From Pseudomonas sp. BBP2017 (GTDB lineage Bacteria; Pseudomonadota; Gammaproteobacteria; Pseudomonadales; Pseudomonadaceae), in contig NZ_PVZN01000001.1 of assembly GCF_003024385.1 (NCBI RefSeq), positions 248,001-312,000 on the forward strand: a stretch of 64,000 nucleotides of DNA, given 5' to 3'. The translations under genes and the position numbers were made by a program. Positions 8,691 through 17,275 of this stretch are shown in pieces. Numbering within the stretch: the stretch's first letter is position 1; each line of letters starts with the position of its first letter. The notes below the pieces were generated by a model. That model was not told the origin of the DNA. It was given only the letters and a program-made list of their open reading frames with translations, and searched no databases.

Positions 8691-9598
8691 CCTTCAATCT
8701 CAAGCACCTGTGCCTGGCGCTGGCCCTGGCCGGCCTGCCCACCTTGAGCCTGGCGCAGAACGCCGCGGTTGCCGCCCAGCAACCGGCGGGTGTCACCGTG
8801 CTCGCCTCGCTGCCAGTCACCCACGCGCTGGCCAGTGCCCTGCTCGACGGCACCGCGGTCAAATTGCAACGCGCCGCACCGGCGAACATTCCAGCGTCGC
8901 GCCAGCCGTCCTACTTCAGTGGCCGGGGTGGCGCGAGCCTGCAGAAAGCGGCAAGCCAGGCTGATGCGGTGATCGCCCTGCGTTCGATCTGGAGCGATGA
9001 CCCGCTGTATCCGCTGGCGCGGCGCAGCAATATCCGCATCGTTGAAATCGACGCCGCCCGCCCGGTGGACGGCGCGCTGCCGGGGATCGCCGTGCAGGGC
9101 AACAATGCCTTTGCCGCCTATCCGTGGCTCAACCCCACCAACCTCGGGCGCATGGCCGATGTGCTGGCCAACGACCTGAGCCGCCTGAGCCCGGGCGAGC
9201 AACCGAAGATCCAGGCCAACCTGGCCAGTCTCAAGCGCCAGCTACTGGAGCTCAGCGCCGGTAGCGAAGCGCGCCTGGCTGAGGCTGACAACCTTAGTGT
9301 GGTCAATCTCTCGGAGCGTCTGGATTACTTGATCAGTGGCCTGAACCTGGACCTGATCGACCACCCGCGCGTGGCGGATGACCAGTGGGATGCAACCGCG
9401 CTCAAGCGCCTGGGGGATGAGCTCAAGGGGCAGGATGTGGAGCTGGTGCTGCATCACAAACAACCGAGCAAGGAAGTGGCAGAGGTAATTGCAGCTTCAG
9501 GCGCCAAGCTGGTGGTGGTGGATACGGATCCGCAAGATACCCTGACGGGGTTGAAGGCCAGTGTTGAGCAAGTAGTGAATGCCTTGATCGCCGGCTGA
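8687..9598 (+). CDS. fpvF: FpvF, second periplasmic binding protein
   Basis: Protein of 303 residues with a signal peptide (cleavage near LSLAQN, residue 25) and a cluster A-I binding-protein fold. It is more divergent than FpvC and has fewer histidines; the segment YPWLNPTNLGRMADVL replaces the usual HxWLD motif. In P. aeruginosa FpvF binds pyoverdine and forms a complex with FpvC. The HxWLD-like motif lacks its histidine, consistent with a siderophore-binding rather than a metal-binding role. It is the last gene of the operon. The following gene is convergent 40 bases away, with no clear terminator. Confidence 0.83.
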   Translation: MTFNLKHLCLALALAGLPTLSLAQNAAVAAQQPAGVTVLASLPVTHALASALLDGTAVKLQRAAPANIPASRQPSYFSGRGGASLQKAASQADAVIALRSIWSDDPLYPLARRSNIRIVEIDAARPVDGALPGIAVQGNNAFAAYPWLNPTNLGRMADVLANDLSRLSPGEQPKIQANLASLKRQLLELSAGSEARLAEADNLSVVNLSERLDYLISGLNLDLIDHPRVADDQWDATALKRLGDELKGQDVELVLHHKQPSKEVAEVIAASGAKLVVVDTDPQDTLTGLKASVEQVVNALIAG

Positions 9599-9638
9599 CC
9601 AAACCCGCCCACAGACAGCAAGCCTGCTCCCAGTGTGG

Positions 9639-10718
9639 TCAGCGCTTCATGCACCGCTGATAGCGCTCATCCACCCGCTTGGCAAACCAGGCCGTGGTCA
9701 GTTTGCGGGTGATCTTCGGGCTCTTCAGCTCGATCCCCGGCAGTTGCGCGCGCGGCAGCGGCTTACCGGATTTGTCCTCGGCCAAAGCATAGACCCCGCT
9801 GTACAGCCGGGTCTGTTCAAACGCCAGGCTGTCGCCCTTCTCCAGCTGATCGCGAATGCTCGGGTTACGCAGACCAAGCTGCTCACCCAAACGCCGCGCG
9901 GCTTTCTCGGTGGTGCCCGGCAGGATCGCTCCCGGCGCGATCAGGTCGCCATCCAGTGCCAGCTTCACCCCGCTGGCACGACTCAAGGCGCTCTGGAACG
10001 CCGCATTGCGACTGGCATACCAACCGGCGTTGAAATCGGCAAACCGGTACACCTGGCGCTCATAGTGGCTGGGATAGCCAAGCAGGTGGGCGATGCCGAA
10101 ATACATCCCGCCACGGCGGCTGAAGACTTCCTGGCGAATCGTCCCGGTATGGCTGTAGGGATAGTCGCGGGCATTGCGTTCGGCAAAGGCAATGCTGACC
10201 TGCATCGGCCCACCGGTACGCACCGGGTTCAAGTCGCCCAACAACGTGCGGCCCAGGGGCACACTGCCGATAAGGTCATCGAAAATCGCACTGAGCTGCT
10301 TTTCGCTGCGCACGGCGTCGAGCCGTTCGCTGTAGCTCTTGCCGTTGGGCGAACGGGTCTGCAATGCAGCGTTAACCAGCATTTGCGGGATATGCAGGCT
10401 GGCGGCGCGGCGGTCGATTTCCTGGCGGGCGATACGGCCCAGGCCTGGCACCTGCGGGTCGGACTGGAAGGTCGATTCCTGCTCGGTCACCGCCAGCACC
10501 GCACACAAATTGGAACGACTGGGGCTGATCTTCTGCGTGGTGAAGGCGGTCTGGATGTCGCGCGCCCAGCCTTCACGGTCCTTGGTTGCGGCAGGCAGCA
10601 AGCGCACGATCTGCGCCCGCACCTTGGCAGGCTCCGCCTCAGGCTCTTCGCGCTGAGTAACGCAGCCTTGCAGCGTCAACAACACGGCAACGGCTAAACC
10701 TAAACCTCGAACTTGCAT
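9639..10718 (-). CDS. DUF1615-family lipoprotein
   Basis: Protein of 359 residues with a lipoprotein signal peptide and lipobox (LQGC, lipidated Cys about 19). The mature domain matches my recollection of the DUF1615 family of Gram-negative lipoproteins. It contains VTEQESTFQSDP, which resembles the catalytic Glu region of lytic transglycosylases, and a long C-terminal helical part. The function is not established. A cell-wall lytic role is plausible from the EQEST segment but is inference. It is convergent with fpvF and may follow the 10792-11460 gene on the same strand. Confidence 0.75.
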   Translation of the reverse strand: MQVRGLGLAVAVLLTLQGCVTQREEPEAEPAKVRAQIVRLLPAATKDREGWARDIQTAFTTQKISPSRSNLCAVLAVTEQESTFQSDPQVPGLGRIARQEIDRRAASLHIPQMLVNAALQTRSPNGKSYSERLDAVRSEKQLSAIFDDLIGSVPLGRTLLGDLNPVRTGGPMQVSIAFAERNARDYPYSHTGTIRQEVFSRRGGMYFGIAHLLGYPSHYERQVYRFADFNAGWYASRNAAFQSALSRASGVKLALDGDLIAPGAILPGTTEKAARRLGEQLGLRNPSIRDQLEKGDSLAFEQTRLYSGVYALAEDKSGKPLPRAQLPGIELKSPKITRKLTTAWFAKRVDERYQRCMKR

Positions 10719-10791
10719 GCAGCACCCTCGCCTCTTGCGGCAACAGCAGCACAGTAGCGAGGGCCATGCCTGACTGCAATCGGGCCGCTGC

Positions 10792-11460
10792 TCAGCAACC
10801 CGGCTTGCTCAGCTGGGTGCCGATGGTCACGGCAGTGATCGCCACCGGTTTGAAGCTCTGCAGCGCAATCGGATCGAAGCTGCGCTCGCAGTTGTATTGG
10901 TTGTCGACGACAAAATCCTCGCCCTTGTGCTTTCTCATCTCCGTGCTCCACTTGCTCGCCGCGTCGATGGCCGCGTCACCGGTGAGCATGGCTTCGACCA
11001 GCACCTGGGTGAAGCCGATCGCCCGCGGGCCTTCCCACAGCGCATACACCGACGGGTCGTAGGCGTTGCCGCACATTTCCAGGCAATCGGCGTAGAACTC
11101 CAGCGGACCGCCGGTGGATTGGTGCAACGCAGCGAAAGTCAGCGGCTGGCCGGCAGGCGGTGCGAAATCACCAATGAAGGAATGCAGATCCGCCTTGCAG
11201 GTCGGTGACAGGGCCAGGCGCAGGTCATTGATCGTGCCTCCGGTAGCGTCGGCAGTGATCTCGCAGCCCTGTACTTTGTAGGTGTGCTTGTCGCCCAGGC
11301 TGGTGCGGGCAACGCCGGCAACCGATTCGAAGTGCTTGAGGTTGGTACCGAGCATTTCGCCGTTGAACACCTGGGCTACGCTGGCCTGGGCCTGGGCAAG
11401 CACAGGCAGCGCGGCAACAACCAGGGAGGAAACAAGGGGCAGCAAGGCGCGGGCTTTCAT
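10792..11460 (-). CDS. Exported protein of unknown function
   Basis: Protein of 222 residues with a signal peptide (about 1-24, VLAQA). The mature part contains several cysteines (for example in VQGCEITAD, LSPTCKADL, YADCLEMCGNAYD and QYNCERSF), as expected for a disulfide-bonded periplasmic protein. I do not recognise the family. The ATG at 11460 gives the signal peptide directly. The next gene downstream on this strand is the DUF1615 lipoprotein, after a 73-base gap, so the two may be co-transcribed. Confidence 0.75.
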   Translation of the reverse strand: MKARALLPLVSSLVVAALPVLAQAQASVAQVFNGEMLGTNLKHFESVAGVARTSLGDKHTYKVQGCEITADATGGTINDLRLALSPTCKADLHSFIGDFAPPAGQPLTFAALHQSTGGPLEFYADCLEMCGNAYDPSVYALWEGPRAIGFTQVLVEAMLTGDAAIDAASKWSTEMRKHKGEDFVVDNQYNCERSFDPIALQSFKPVAITAVTIGTQLSKPGC

Positions 11461-11537
11461 CGGAACATCCTGTCGTTATGAATGTGCCGCGCACTCTAAT
11501 GCACTTACCGCCCCCTAGCCACCTGCCCGTGCATGCT

Positions 11538-12089
11538 TCAGGGCTGCTCGCCGACCATGTAGGTCTTGCTGATGTGGCGGAACTGTTCGTGGCCCGAGCT
11601 TTCCATCAGTTCGAACACCACCATCTCGCGGGTGACGATCTGTGCCCCGGCATCACGCATACGAGCAATGCCCGCCGCCTGGTTGTGGGCACCACGGCAA
11701 TCACAAGCGTCTTCGACCACGAACACCTGCTTGCCCAGCGCACGCAGACCGAGCACGGTTTGCAGCACGCAGATATGGGTTTCCATACCGCAGACAATCA
11801 CCTGCTCACGGGCCAGCAACGACGCCGGCAGGCATTGAGCGGCAACGCAGGAAAAGTGCAGTTTCTCCACCACCTGGGCACCCGGCGAAGCCTGCTTGAG
11901 GGCGGAGACGGTCGCACCGAGGCCTTTGGGGTACTGTTCGGAAATCACCGTCGGCAGCCCCAGCTCGGCAGTGGCCGCCATCAGCCAGCGCGTGCGCGCC
12001 AGCGTACCGGCCGGGTCGCTGACGGCACCAATGAGTTTTTCCTGCACGTCGATGACCAGCAAGCTGGCCTGGTTCGGCTTGATCAACAT
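11538..12089 (-). CDS. Isochorismatase-family cysteine hydrolase
   Basis: Cytoplasmic protein of 183 residues in the isochorismatase-like superfamily. The Asp-Lys-Cys triad is visible as D in LVIDVQEKL, K in VVEKLHFSC and C in GMETHICVLQT. Such enzymes hydrolyse amides (nicotinamide, N-carbamoyl compounds) or isochorismate; the substrate cannot be told here. I use the ATG at 12089. A GTG three codons upstream is equally possible, as neither has a well-placed ribosome site. It lies between the thioesterase and an exported protein on the same strand. Two further members of the superfamily occur in this window. Confidence 0.85.
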   Translation of the reverse strand: MLIKPNQASLLVIDVQEKLIGAVSDPAGTLARTRWLMAATAELGLPTVISEQYPKGLGATVSALKQASPGAQVVEKLHFSCVAAQCLPASLLAREQVIVCGMETHICVLQTVLGLRALGKQVFVVEDACDCRGAHNQAAGIARMRDAGAQIVTREMVVFELMESSGHEQFRHISKTYMVGEQP

Positions 12090-12158
12090 TCCTTGCACCT
12101 GCGTCGTGGTTGAAGCCCAAGGCTCGCCCAGCGCTGGCGTTGCGTCAATGGTTCAGCG

Positions 12159-12878
12159 CTAGGCCGACAAGCGATGGGGCTCCAGCGCGGCACCGAGCGC
12201 ACCCAACACCCGGGCTTCATGCTCATGGATGAAGAAGTGGCCGCCGGGAAAGGTCTCCAGGGAAAAATCACCCAAGGTTTCGCGACGCCAGGCCAGCAGC
12301 TGTTCTTCAGTGGCGCGGTCATCTTCGCCGCCCAGCACATGCAGCGGGCAATGCAGCGCCGGGCGCTGACGGTAGCTATAACGGCCACACAGGAGAAAAT
12401 CGGCGCGTAGCACCGGCAAGGTCAGGCTCATCAGCTCCTGGTTGGCCAACACCTCTTCCGGCGTGCCCTTGAGCTTGCGCAGCTCCTCGATCAACGCCGC
12501 ATCACTTTTCGGCTCACGCCAGTTGCCGTCGTTGTAGTCTTCGCGACGCGTCGGCGCCGCCGTGCCGCAGGCAAACAGCGCCACCGGTGACGAGCAGCCC
12601 AGGGCTTGCAGTTCGTGGGCCAGCTCGAAGGCCACCAAGGCCCCGAGGCTGTGGCCCAGCAAGGCATAGGGCTGACTGGTGGCCAAGCGCTGCTCACTGG
12701 CCAGCTGCCGTGCCAAAGCCTGCATATCGGTTTGCAGCGGCTCGCCCATGCGCGCGCCACGTCCGGGCAACTCCACCGGGCGCAGGTTCAGCCAGGCCGG
12801 CAATTTGCGTCGCCAGCGGCTGTAGACCATGGCGCTGGCGCCGGAATACGGCAGGCACAACAGGGTCAGTGACGACAC
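12159..12878 (-). CDS. Type II thioesterase of the pyoverdine NRPS system
   Basis: Alpha/beta hydrolase of 239 residues. The nucleophile motif is GHSLGAL (Ser about 94), with a likely acid in GGEDDRATEE and the catalytic His in GGHFFI. Type II thioesterases free mis-loaded carrier proteins of non-ribosomal peptide synthetases. It lies 10 bases after the mbtH-like gene, under a PvdS-type promoter. The P. aeruginosa counterparts PA2411 (thioesterase) and PA2412 (MbtH) sit beside fpvF in the same way. A pyoverdine-assembly role is therefore well supported by context, though no synthetase gene is in the window. Confidence 0.88.
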   Translation of the reverse strand: MSSLTLLCLPYSGASAMVYSRWRRKLPAWLNLRPVELPGRGARMGEPLQTDMQALARQLASEQRLATSQPYALLGHSLGALVAFELAHELQALGCSSPVALFACGTAAPTRREDYNDGNWREPKSDAALIEELRKLKGTPEEVLANQELMSLTLPVLRADFLLCGRYSYRQRPALHCPLHVLGGEDDRATEEQLLAWRRETLGDFSLETFPGGHFFIHEHEARVLGALGAALEPHRLSA

Positions 12879-12888
12879 AAGCCAACCC

Positions 12889-13113
12889 TCAGTGCGACGC
12901 TGCGGTTTCGGCCATCTTCTGGCGCAGGCTCAGCGGGCGCATGTCGGTCCAGACTTCGTCGATGTAGGCCAGGCATTCCTTTTTCAGGCCGCTCTTGCCG
13001 ACAGTGCGCCAGCCGGCGGGCACGGCCTTGTAGTCGGGCCAGATGGAATACTGCTCTTCGTGGTTGACCACTACCTGGAACACGATGTCGTCGCGGTCGA
13101 ATACGGATGTCAT
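12889..13113 (-). CDS. MbtH-like NRPS adenylation chaperone
   Basis: Protein of 74 residues carrying the MbtH signature: [19 protein letters not shown] in the first half and [15 protein letters not shown] in the second, with the conserved tryptophans. MbtH proteins bind and activate adenylation domains of peptide synthetases. The start is the ATG at 13113 after an AGGAGA site. It is the first gene of the two-gene unit with the thioesterase and is preceded by a perfect iron-starvation box. It corresponds to PA2412, required for pyoverdine production. Confidence 0.93.
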   Translation of the reverse strand: MTSVFDRDDIVFQVVVNHEEQYSIWPDYKAVPAGWRTVGKSGLKKECLAYIDEVWTDMRPLSLRQKMAETAASH

Positions 13114-13174
13114 TGCCTGTCTCCTGGATTGAATGGGCCCGCCGCACAGCGGGCGTACGGTGGCTACCAAGAGA

Positions 13175-13198
13175 ACGAAATACCGCCGCTGGGATTTA
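13175..13198 (-). promoter_or_regulatory. PvdS iron-starvation (IS) box
   Basis: On the minus strand the sequence reads TAAAT, 16 bases, CGT, exactly the PvdS sigma-factor recognition pattern. The bases before CGT (GGTATTT) also look typical. It lies about 62 bases upstream of the mbtH-like start. It makes the mbtH-thioesterase unit part of the pyoverdine sigma regulon and confirms that a PvdS-like sigma factor works in this organism. Confidence 0.9.
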
Positions 13199-13213
13199 GT
13201 GCGCGGAACGGAC

Positions 13214-13447
13214 TCAACCAAGCCGCGCCCGAGCGATGGCGGCCTGAATCGCCGCGCGCGCCTGCGGGCTGTTTTTCCAGCAACTAGAGCCCACCAGCGA
13301 CGCCGCTTGGATGACGATCTCCAGGGCATCGGCCTGGCTCAGTTGGGCCAGGGAGTAATAGCCCAGTTGTTCGAGGCGCTCGACCACGGTGGGGCCTACG
13401 CCCTTGACCGCCAGCAGTGCTGCACGCTCGTTCGCAGGGAATGACAT
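13214..13447 (-). CDS. Small helix-hairpin-helix protein (Cdd1-like)
   Basis: Protein of 77 residues. The N-terminal half holds a helix-hairpin-helix motif, [18 protein letters not shown], followed by a second helical repeat. It resembles the Cdd1/pathogenicity-locus type of small HhH proteins, which are thought to bind nucleic acid non-specifically. No partner is evident. It reads toward the IS box and mbtH, leaving only 16 bases between its stop and that box, so read-through into the siderophore unit is possible. Confidence 0.7.
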   Translation of the reverse strand: MSFPANERAALLAVKGVGPTVVERLEQLGYYSLAQLSQADALEIVIQAASLVGSSCWKNSPQARAAIQAAIARARLG

Positions 13448-13618
13448 GATCGCGTCCTTGTACTGTCAAAAGAGTGCCCAGCAAGCCACAGATACCGGGC
13501 AAAGGCCAGTGCCAGAGGGCTTGGGCACGGTTTATATTGTTGTCCCGACTGGAAAAATTCGTCGCAAAGGGCCATCCTCCCCGCTTTTTTCACGCTCACC
13601 TCGCCAAGGAACCTTTTT

Positions 13619-14173
13619 ATGCACGCCCAACCTCTTAGCGCCAGCGAGTTCGAGTTCATCGAAGACATCCTGCTCAACTACGGCGACGACCACTCGGTAC
13701 TCAATCCGTCCGAGCTCGACGGCTACTTCACCGCACTGGTGTCGAGCCCTGCGCAGGTAGACATTGCCGAGTGGTTCCCGGCGATCTGGGGCGGGCAGAC
13801 ACCGGAATGGCAAAAGCCTGAAGAATGCCGGCGTTTCATCGACCTCTGTGTGCGCCACCTCAATACCCTGGCAAGCCAGCTGGCTAGCGAGCCACAGGCG
13901 TTCAAGGGGCGTTTCGAACAGACTGAGTACCGCGGTCAGCCGCTGGTTTTGGCGGAAGAGTGGTGCTTTGGGTATGTGCGTGGGGTTACTGTCGGTAATT
14001 GGCCGGAACTGTCTGAGGTGCTGGCGGGTCGGTTGCAGGTGATCACTGATTGTGCCGAGCAGGATAACTATGAGTTGCCGGTGGATTTGGATGTGGTGCT
14101 GCATCGCCAGCGGGTGGCGGCGATCGAGCCAGCTGCGCGGGCGCTGCATGATTATTGGGTTAGTCAGCGCTGA
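13619..14173 (+). CDS. UPF0149/YecA-YgfB family protein
   Basis: Protein of 184 residues. LNPSELDGYFTALVSSPAQV and EEWCFGYVRGV are characteristic of the UPF0149 (YecA/YgfB) family. The C-terminal zinc-binding SEC-C tail found in many YecA proteins is absent, so this is the short form. The function in Pseudomonas is unknown. The start is the ATG at 13619 with CAAGGAACC upstream. An insertion-sequence scar begins 44 bases after the stop. Confidence 0.75.
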   Translation: MHAQPLSASEFEFIEDILLNYGDDHSVLNPSELDGYFTALVSSPAQVDIAEWFPAIWGGQTPEWQKPEECRRFIDLCVRHLNTLASQLASEPQAFKGRFEQTEYRGQPLVLAEEWCFGYVRGVTVGNWPELSEVLAGRLQVITDCAEQDNYELPVDLDVVLHRQRVAAIEPAARALHDYWVSQR

Positions 14174-14217
14174 TGTACCCACTCCGGTGGGAGCAACTGT
14201 CTGCAGCATGCTATTCG

Positions 14218-14343
14218 TCACCGCCATTCAGTGCCGTCGCGTAACATGGCATTCAGTCTGATCAGCAGTATCCGCATGCAGGCAATGAGCGCGACTTGCG
14301 CGCTCTTGCCTCCCTCCCGAAGCGCCTCATAGTCGGCTAGCAC
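14218..14343 (-). pseudogene. C-terminal remnant of an IS110-family transposase
   Basis: Read on the minus strand, the frame from 14343 to the TGA at 14218 encodes DYEALREGGKSAQVALIA followed by CMRILLIRLNAMLRDGTEW. This is the conserved end of IS110-type transposases (usually GKPAKVALTACMRKLLTILNAM). The rest of the gene is missing, so it is a scar. Upstream of it lies a hairpin, GGGAGCC-ACAAG-GGCTCCC (14344-14362). The fragment marks the left edge of a region with several foreign-looking insertions. Confidence 0.75.
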
Positions 14344-14394
14344 GGGAGCCACAAGGGCTCCCGTATCTGGTTGAGAAAGAGGTCCTACCCACGG

Positions 14395-15186
14395 TCAGCG
14401 CCCTTCCAGCTTGTTCACGACCTCGTCGGTCGTCATCACACCGTTGGCAATGTAGCGGAAGTTGACCAGTGCGCTACCGTATCCGTCGCCGTCAGGAAGC
14501 TTCGGGCCGGCGACGGCGTCACGAACGACGACCACCTCGAAACCGCGCTCCAGAAACTCGCGAAGGTGCGATTCGACACACAGGTTGGATGCCATGCCGG
14601 CAAGGATGATCTTGTCGATCCGCTGCTTACGCAGTTGCAGCATCAGGTCGTTGCTTTGGGGGCCATACAACTTGTGCGGTGATGCGACGATGGTCTTGCC
14701 GTCTTCGATATAGGGCTTGAACTCCTGCATGAAGTCGGCGCCCGAGTTACGGAATCCATCCAGCGTCAAGGCGCCCTTGCGATCGAAGAGACCAAGCTTG
14801 TGCTGAACGGTCTCCGCTGGCGCCTCGAACTCCCATTCATGATCGTGGGGATAGTAGTAGTGCGGCGAGATGGCTACGGTCGATCCGGCCTTCTTGAACG
14901 CGGCGAAAAGCCGGGTCAGATTCGGGACCAGATTCTGCTCGGTAACGCTCTGACCGAAGACCGACCAGCCTGCACCCTCCGGGCTCATGAAGTCGATCTG
15001 AGGGTCGATCACGACCAGAGCGGTTCGACTGGAATCCCATTGATAAGTGGAGGCCGGGAGTGCGGGTTTGACCGGATCGGCATAGGGATTCTCGGCGGCG
15101 AAGCTGATGCCAGGCGCCAGCAGGATGGCCCCCAACAAGGTGGCGTAGGAGATCATTCTCTTGGGGTAAGTTCTGTTGAAGTTCAT
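14395..15186 (-). CDS. Exported isochorismatase-family cysteine hydrolase
   Basis: Protein of 263 residues with a clear N-terminal signal peptide (about 1-32, PGISFAAE), so it acts outside the cytoplasm, which is unusual for this family. The triad is visible: D in LVVIDPQIDF, K in ASPHKLYGP and C in GMASNLCVESH. The ATG at 15186 has GAGGA nine bases before it. It is transcribed away from a GlxA-type regulator, which probably controls it. Substrate unknown. The pair lies between two insertion-sequence scars, suggesting acquisition as a unit. Confidence 0.85.
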   Translation of the reverse strand: MNFNRTYPKRMISYATLLGAILLAPGISFAAENPYADPVKPALPASTYQWDSSRTALVVIDPQIDFMSPEGAGWSVFGQSVTEQNLVPNLTRLFAAFKKAGSTVAISPHYYYPHDHEWEFEAPAETVQHKLGLFDRKGALTLDGFRNSGADFMQEFKPYIEDGKTIVASPHKLYGPQSNDLMLQLRKQRIDKIILAGMASNLCVESHLREFLERGFEVVVVRDAVAGPKLPDGDGYGSALVNFRYIANGVMTTDEVVNKLEGR

Positions 15187-15342
15187 TTGCACGTCCTCGA
15201 AGTGGGGGTGCATTTACGGTACGGCGAGAAGACGGTACGAAATGGACATTTATCCTTGGATTTCGGCCGACTGGCTCAGCCACCTTGCGTGAGGCGGGTG
15301 TGCTCGGTGCCCCGTTGACCTTCCGGACAGCAAGGGCGTCTA

Positions 15343-16359
15343 ATGACTCCCAGCCAGACTTTGGACGTTCCGGTCATGCAGCGTCACATCTGTTTCCTGG
15401 TCTACTCGGGTTTCGTATTGCTGGATCTGAGCGGCCCGCTCGAAGCCTTCGCCAACGCCAATCGTGCACGCCCTTCGAGCTATCGATTCACGGTCGCTTC
15501 GCTAGAGGGCGGATTGGTCCACGCCTCGAGCGGGCTGCAAGTCGCGACCGAAGCATTGCAGGTTGTCGACCGCCTCGACACGCTCATCATCGTCGGCGCA
15601 CCAACCGCTCCGATCGATAACAGGATGATGCCGATGGCGGCTGCGATACGGCACATGTCCCCGCGCTCTCGCCGCACTGCCAGCGTCTGTACTGGCGCCT
15701 TCCTGCTAGCCGAGAGCGGCCTGCTCGACGGTCGTGTCGCGACCACGCATTGGAACTACGCGCCGCAATTGCAAGCACGCTATCCGTCGCTGCGCGTGGA
15801 CGGAGATCGAATCTGGACCGAAGACGGAAATGTCTGGACGTCCGCAGGCATGTCGGCTGGCATCGACATGACCTTGGCCATGATCGAGCAGGACCTGGGC
15901 AAGGAGGTGGCTCGCTCCGTCGCACGCATGCTGGTTGTCTACTATCGGCGACCAGGTGGTCAGTATCAATTCTCTTCACTGCTGGATTTCGACCCTGGCT
16001 CGGATCGCATCCGCTCGGTGCTGAGCTATGCGCGCGATCATTTGCGTGATGACCTGTCAGTTGAACGCCTGGCAGACGTCGCACATATGAGCGTACGCCA
16101 GTTCGGCCGCGTGTTCGCGGCAGCTATCGGGGTGACGCCGGCGAAAGCTGTCGAACGCCTTCGCATCGAGTCAGCGCGGCCGCTGGTTGAGGACGGGCAC
16201 CAAACGTTCGAGGAGATCGCCAGGAACTTCGGATTTGGCGATGCCGATCACATGCTTCGCTGCTTCGTGCGAGTCATTGGACGGACGCCACAAGAGCTGC
16301 GCCGCAGCGCCCGCCAAGCCAAAGGTGATGGTGGTTCCGAAAGTAAGGTGGATCGATAG
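15343..16359 (+). CDS. GlxA-type AraC-family transcriptional regulator
   Basis: Protein of 338 residues with an N-terminal DJ-1/PfpI-like domain (about 15-190; cysteine in ASVCTGAFLLAESG) and a C-terminal AraC helix-turn-helix pair (about 225-325; SVERLADVAHMSVRQFGRVF and TFEEIARNFGFGDADHMLR). This is the GlxA regulator layout. It diverges from the exported cysteine hydrolase across about 155 bases, the usual sign that it controls that gene and itself. The inducer is unknown. An internal ATG at 15358 is an alternative start. Confidence 0.88.
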   Translation: MTPSQTLDVPVMQRHICFLVYSGFVLLDLSGPLEAFANANRARPSSYRFTVASLEGGLVHASSGLQVATEALQVVDRLDTLIIVGAPTAPIDNRMMPMAAAIRHMSPRSRRTASVCTGAFLLAESGLLDGRVATTHWNYAPQLQARYPSLRVDGDRIWTEDGNVWTSAGMSAGIDMTLAMIEQDLGKEVARSVARMLVVYYRRPGGQYQFSSLLDFDPGSDRIRSVLSYARDHLRDDLSVERLADVAHMSVRQFGRVFAAAIGVTPAKAVERLRIESARPLVEDGHQTFEEIARNFGFGDADHMLRCFVRVIGRTPQELRRSARQAKGDGGSESKVDR

Positions 16360-16378
16360 TCCGCGTTAGCAAAGACTC

Positions 16379-16405
16379 GGGGGGGCTTATTGGTCTTCGC
16401 CCCCC
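16379..16405 (+). terminator. Hairpin after the GlxA-type regulator
   Basis: GGGGGGC (16379-16385) and GCCCCCC (16399-16405) form a 7-bp GC stem around a 13-base loop, 20 bases after the regulator stop. There is no T-run, so it is terminator-like only. Between it and 16531 I see no gene. Confidence 0.5.
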
Positions 16406-16566
16406 ATACCTGAGCGCATCGACTAGCGGTAGCTGTGGGTTGTGGATTCAACTGGCTGAGATTGGTCGGAATCGGCACACAACGGCCGTTCACCAAAAGT
16501 AGCAATCTGCCCAGGCTGTGTGAAAACACCCGCAATTGTCTGATCTTCTGATCGTCGATATCGTAG

Positions 16567-17223
16567 CTGGGCGCACTTGGTTTTGAGAACGTCGACCCTG
16601 CCGCAACTGGTCGTCCGGCATATCACCCAGCAGTGTTGCTGAAGATATATATCTACGGCTATCTCAATCGGATTCAGTCCAGCCGCCGGCTTGAGCGTGA
16701 GGCCGAGCGCAACGTCGAGTTGATGTGGCTAACGGGGCGTTTGGCTCCGGACTTCAAAACCATTGCCGACTTTCGCAAAGACAACGGCAAAGTCATTCGC
16801 AGCGTATGCCGCCAGTTCGTAGTGCTTTGCCGCAACCTCAATCTTTTCTCTCAGTCGATCATCGCCATCGACAGCAGAAAATTCAAAGCCGTCAATAATC
16901 GAGACCGCAACCTCACTCAGGGCAAGGTGAAGGCACGCATGCAGCAGATCGAGCAGAGCATTGATCGTAATCTGGCGGCGATGGATTCGGCGAATCGGGC
17001 AACGCCCGAAGTGGCCGAGGCCAAAGCAGAGCGGTTTAAAGAAAAGATAGAAACACTGAAAAAGCAGATGCAGAAACTCAAGGAAATCAAGACGCTGCTC
17101 CACGAAAGTCCAGACCAGCAGATCTCCCTCACAGACCCAGATGCACGCTCAATGGGCACGAGCGACCGAGGCACCGGAACGGTTGGAAACAACGTACAAA
17201 CAGCTGTCGACGACAAACACCAT
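16567..17223 (+). pseudogene. IS1182-family transposase, truncated at both ends
   Basis: The open frame 16567-17223 encodes the N-terminal third of an IS1182-type transposase: ALGFENVDPAATGRPAYHPA, LLKIYIYGYLNRIQSSRRLE, LTGRLAPDFKTIADFRKDNG, and later VGNNVQTAVDDKHH. The first 45 or so codons are missing: a TAG precedes the frame and the upstream 16532-16566 matches the element's untranslated end. Homology stops after KHH; the reading frame then runs on into unrelated sequence. A second scar of the same element lies at 18413. The element cannot move on its own. Confidence 0.88.
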
Positions 17224-17275
17224 CCCGACTGTTTCCTTTCCAGCGTCGGCCTGCGCATTGTTCCTCTGCATAGCG

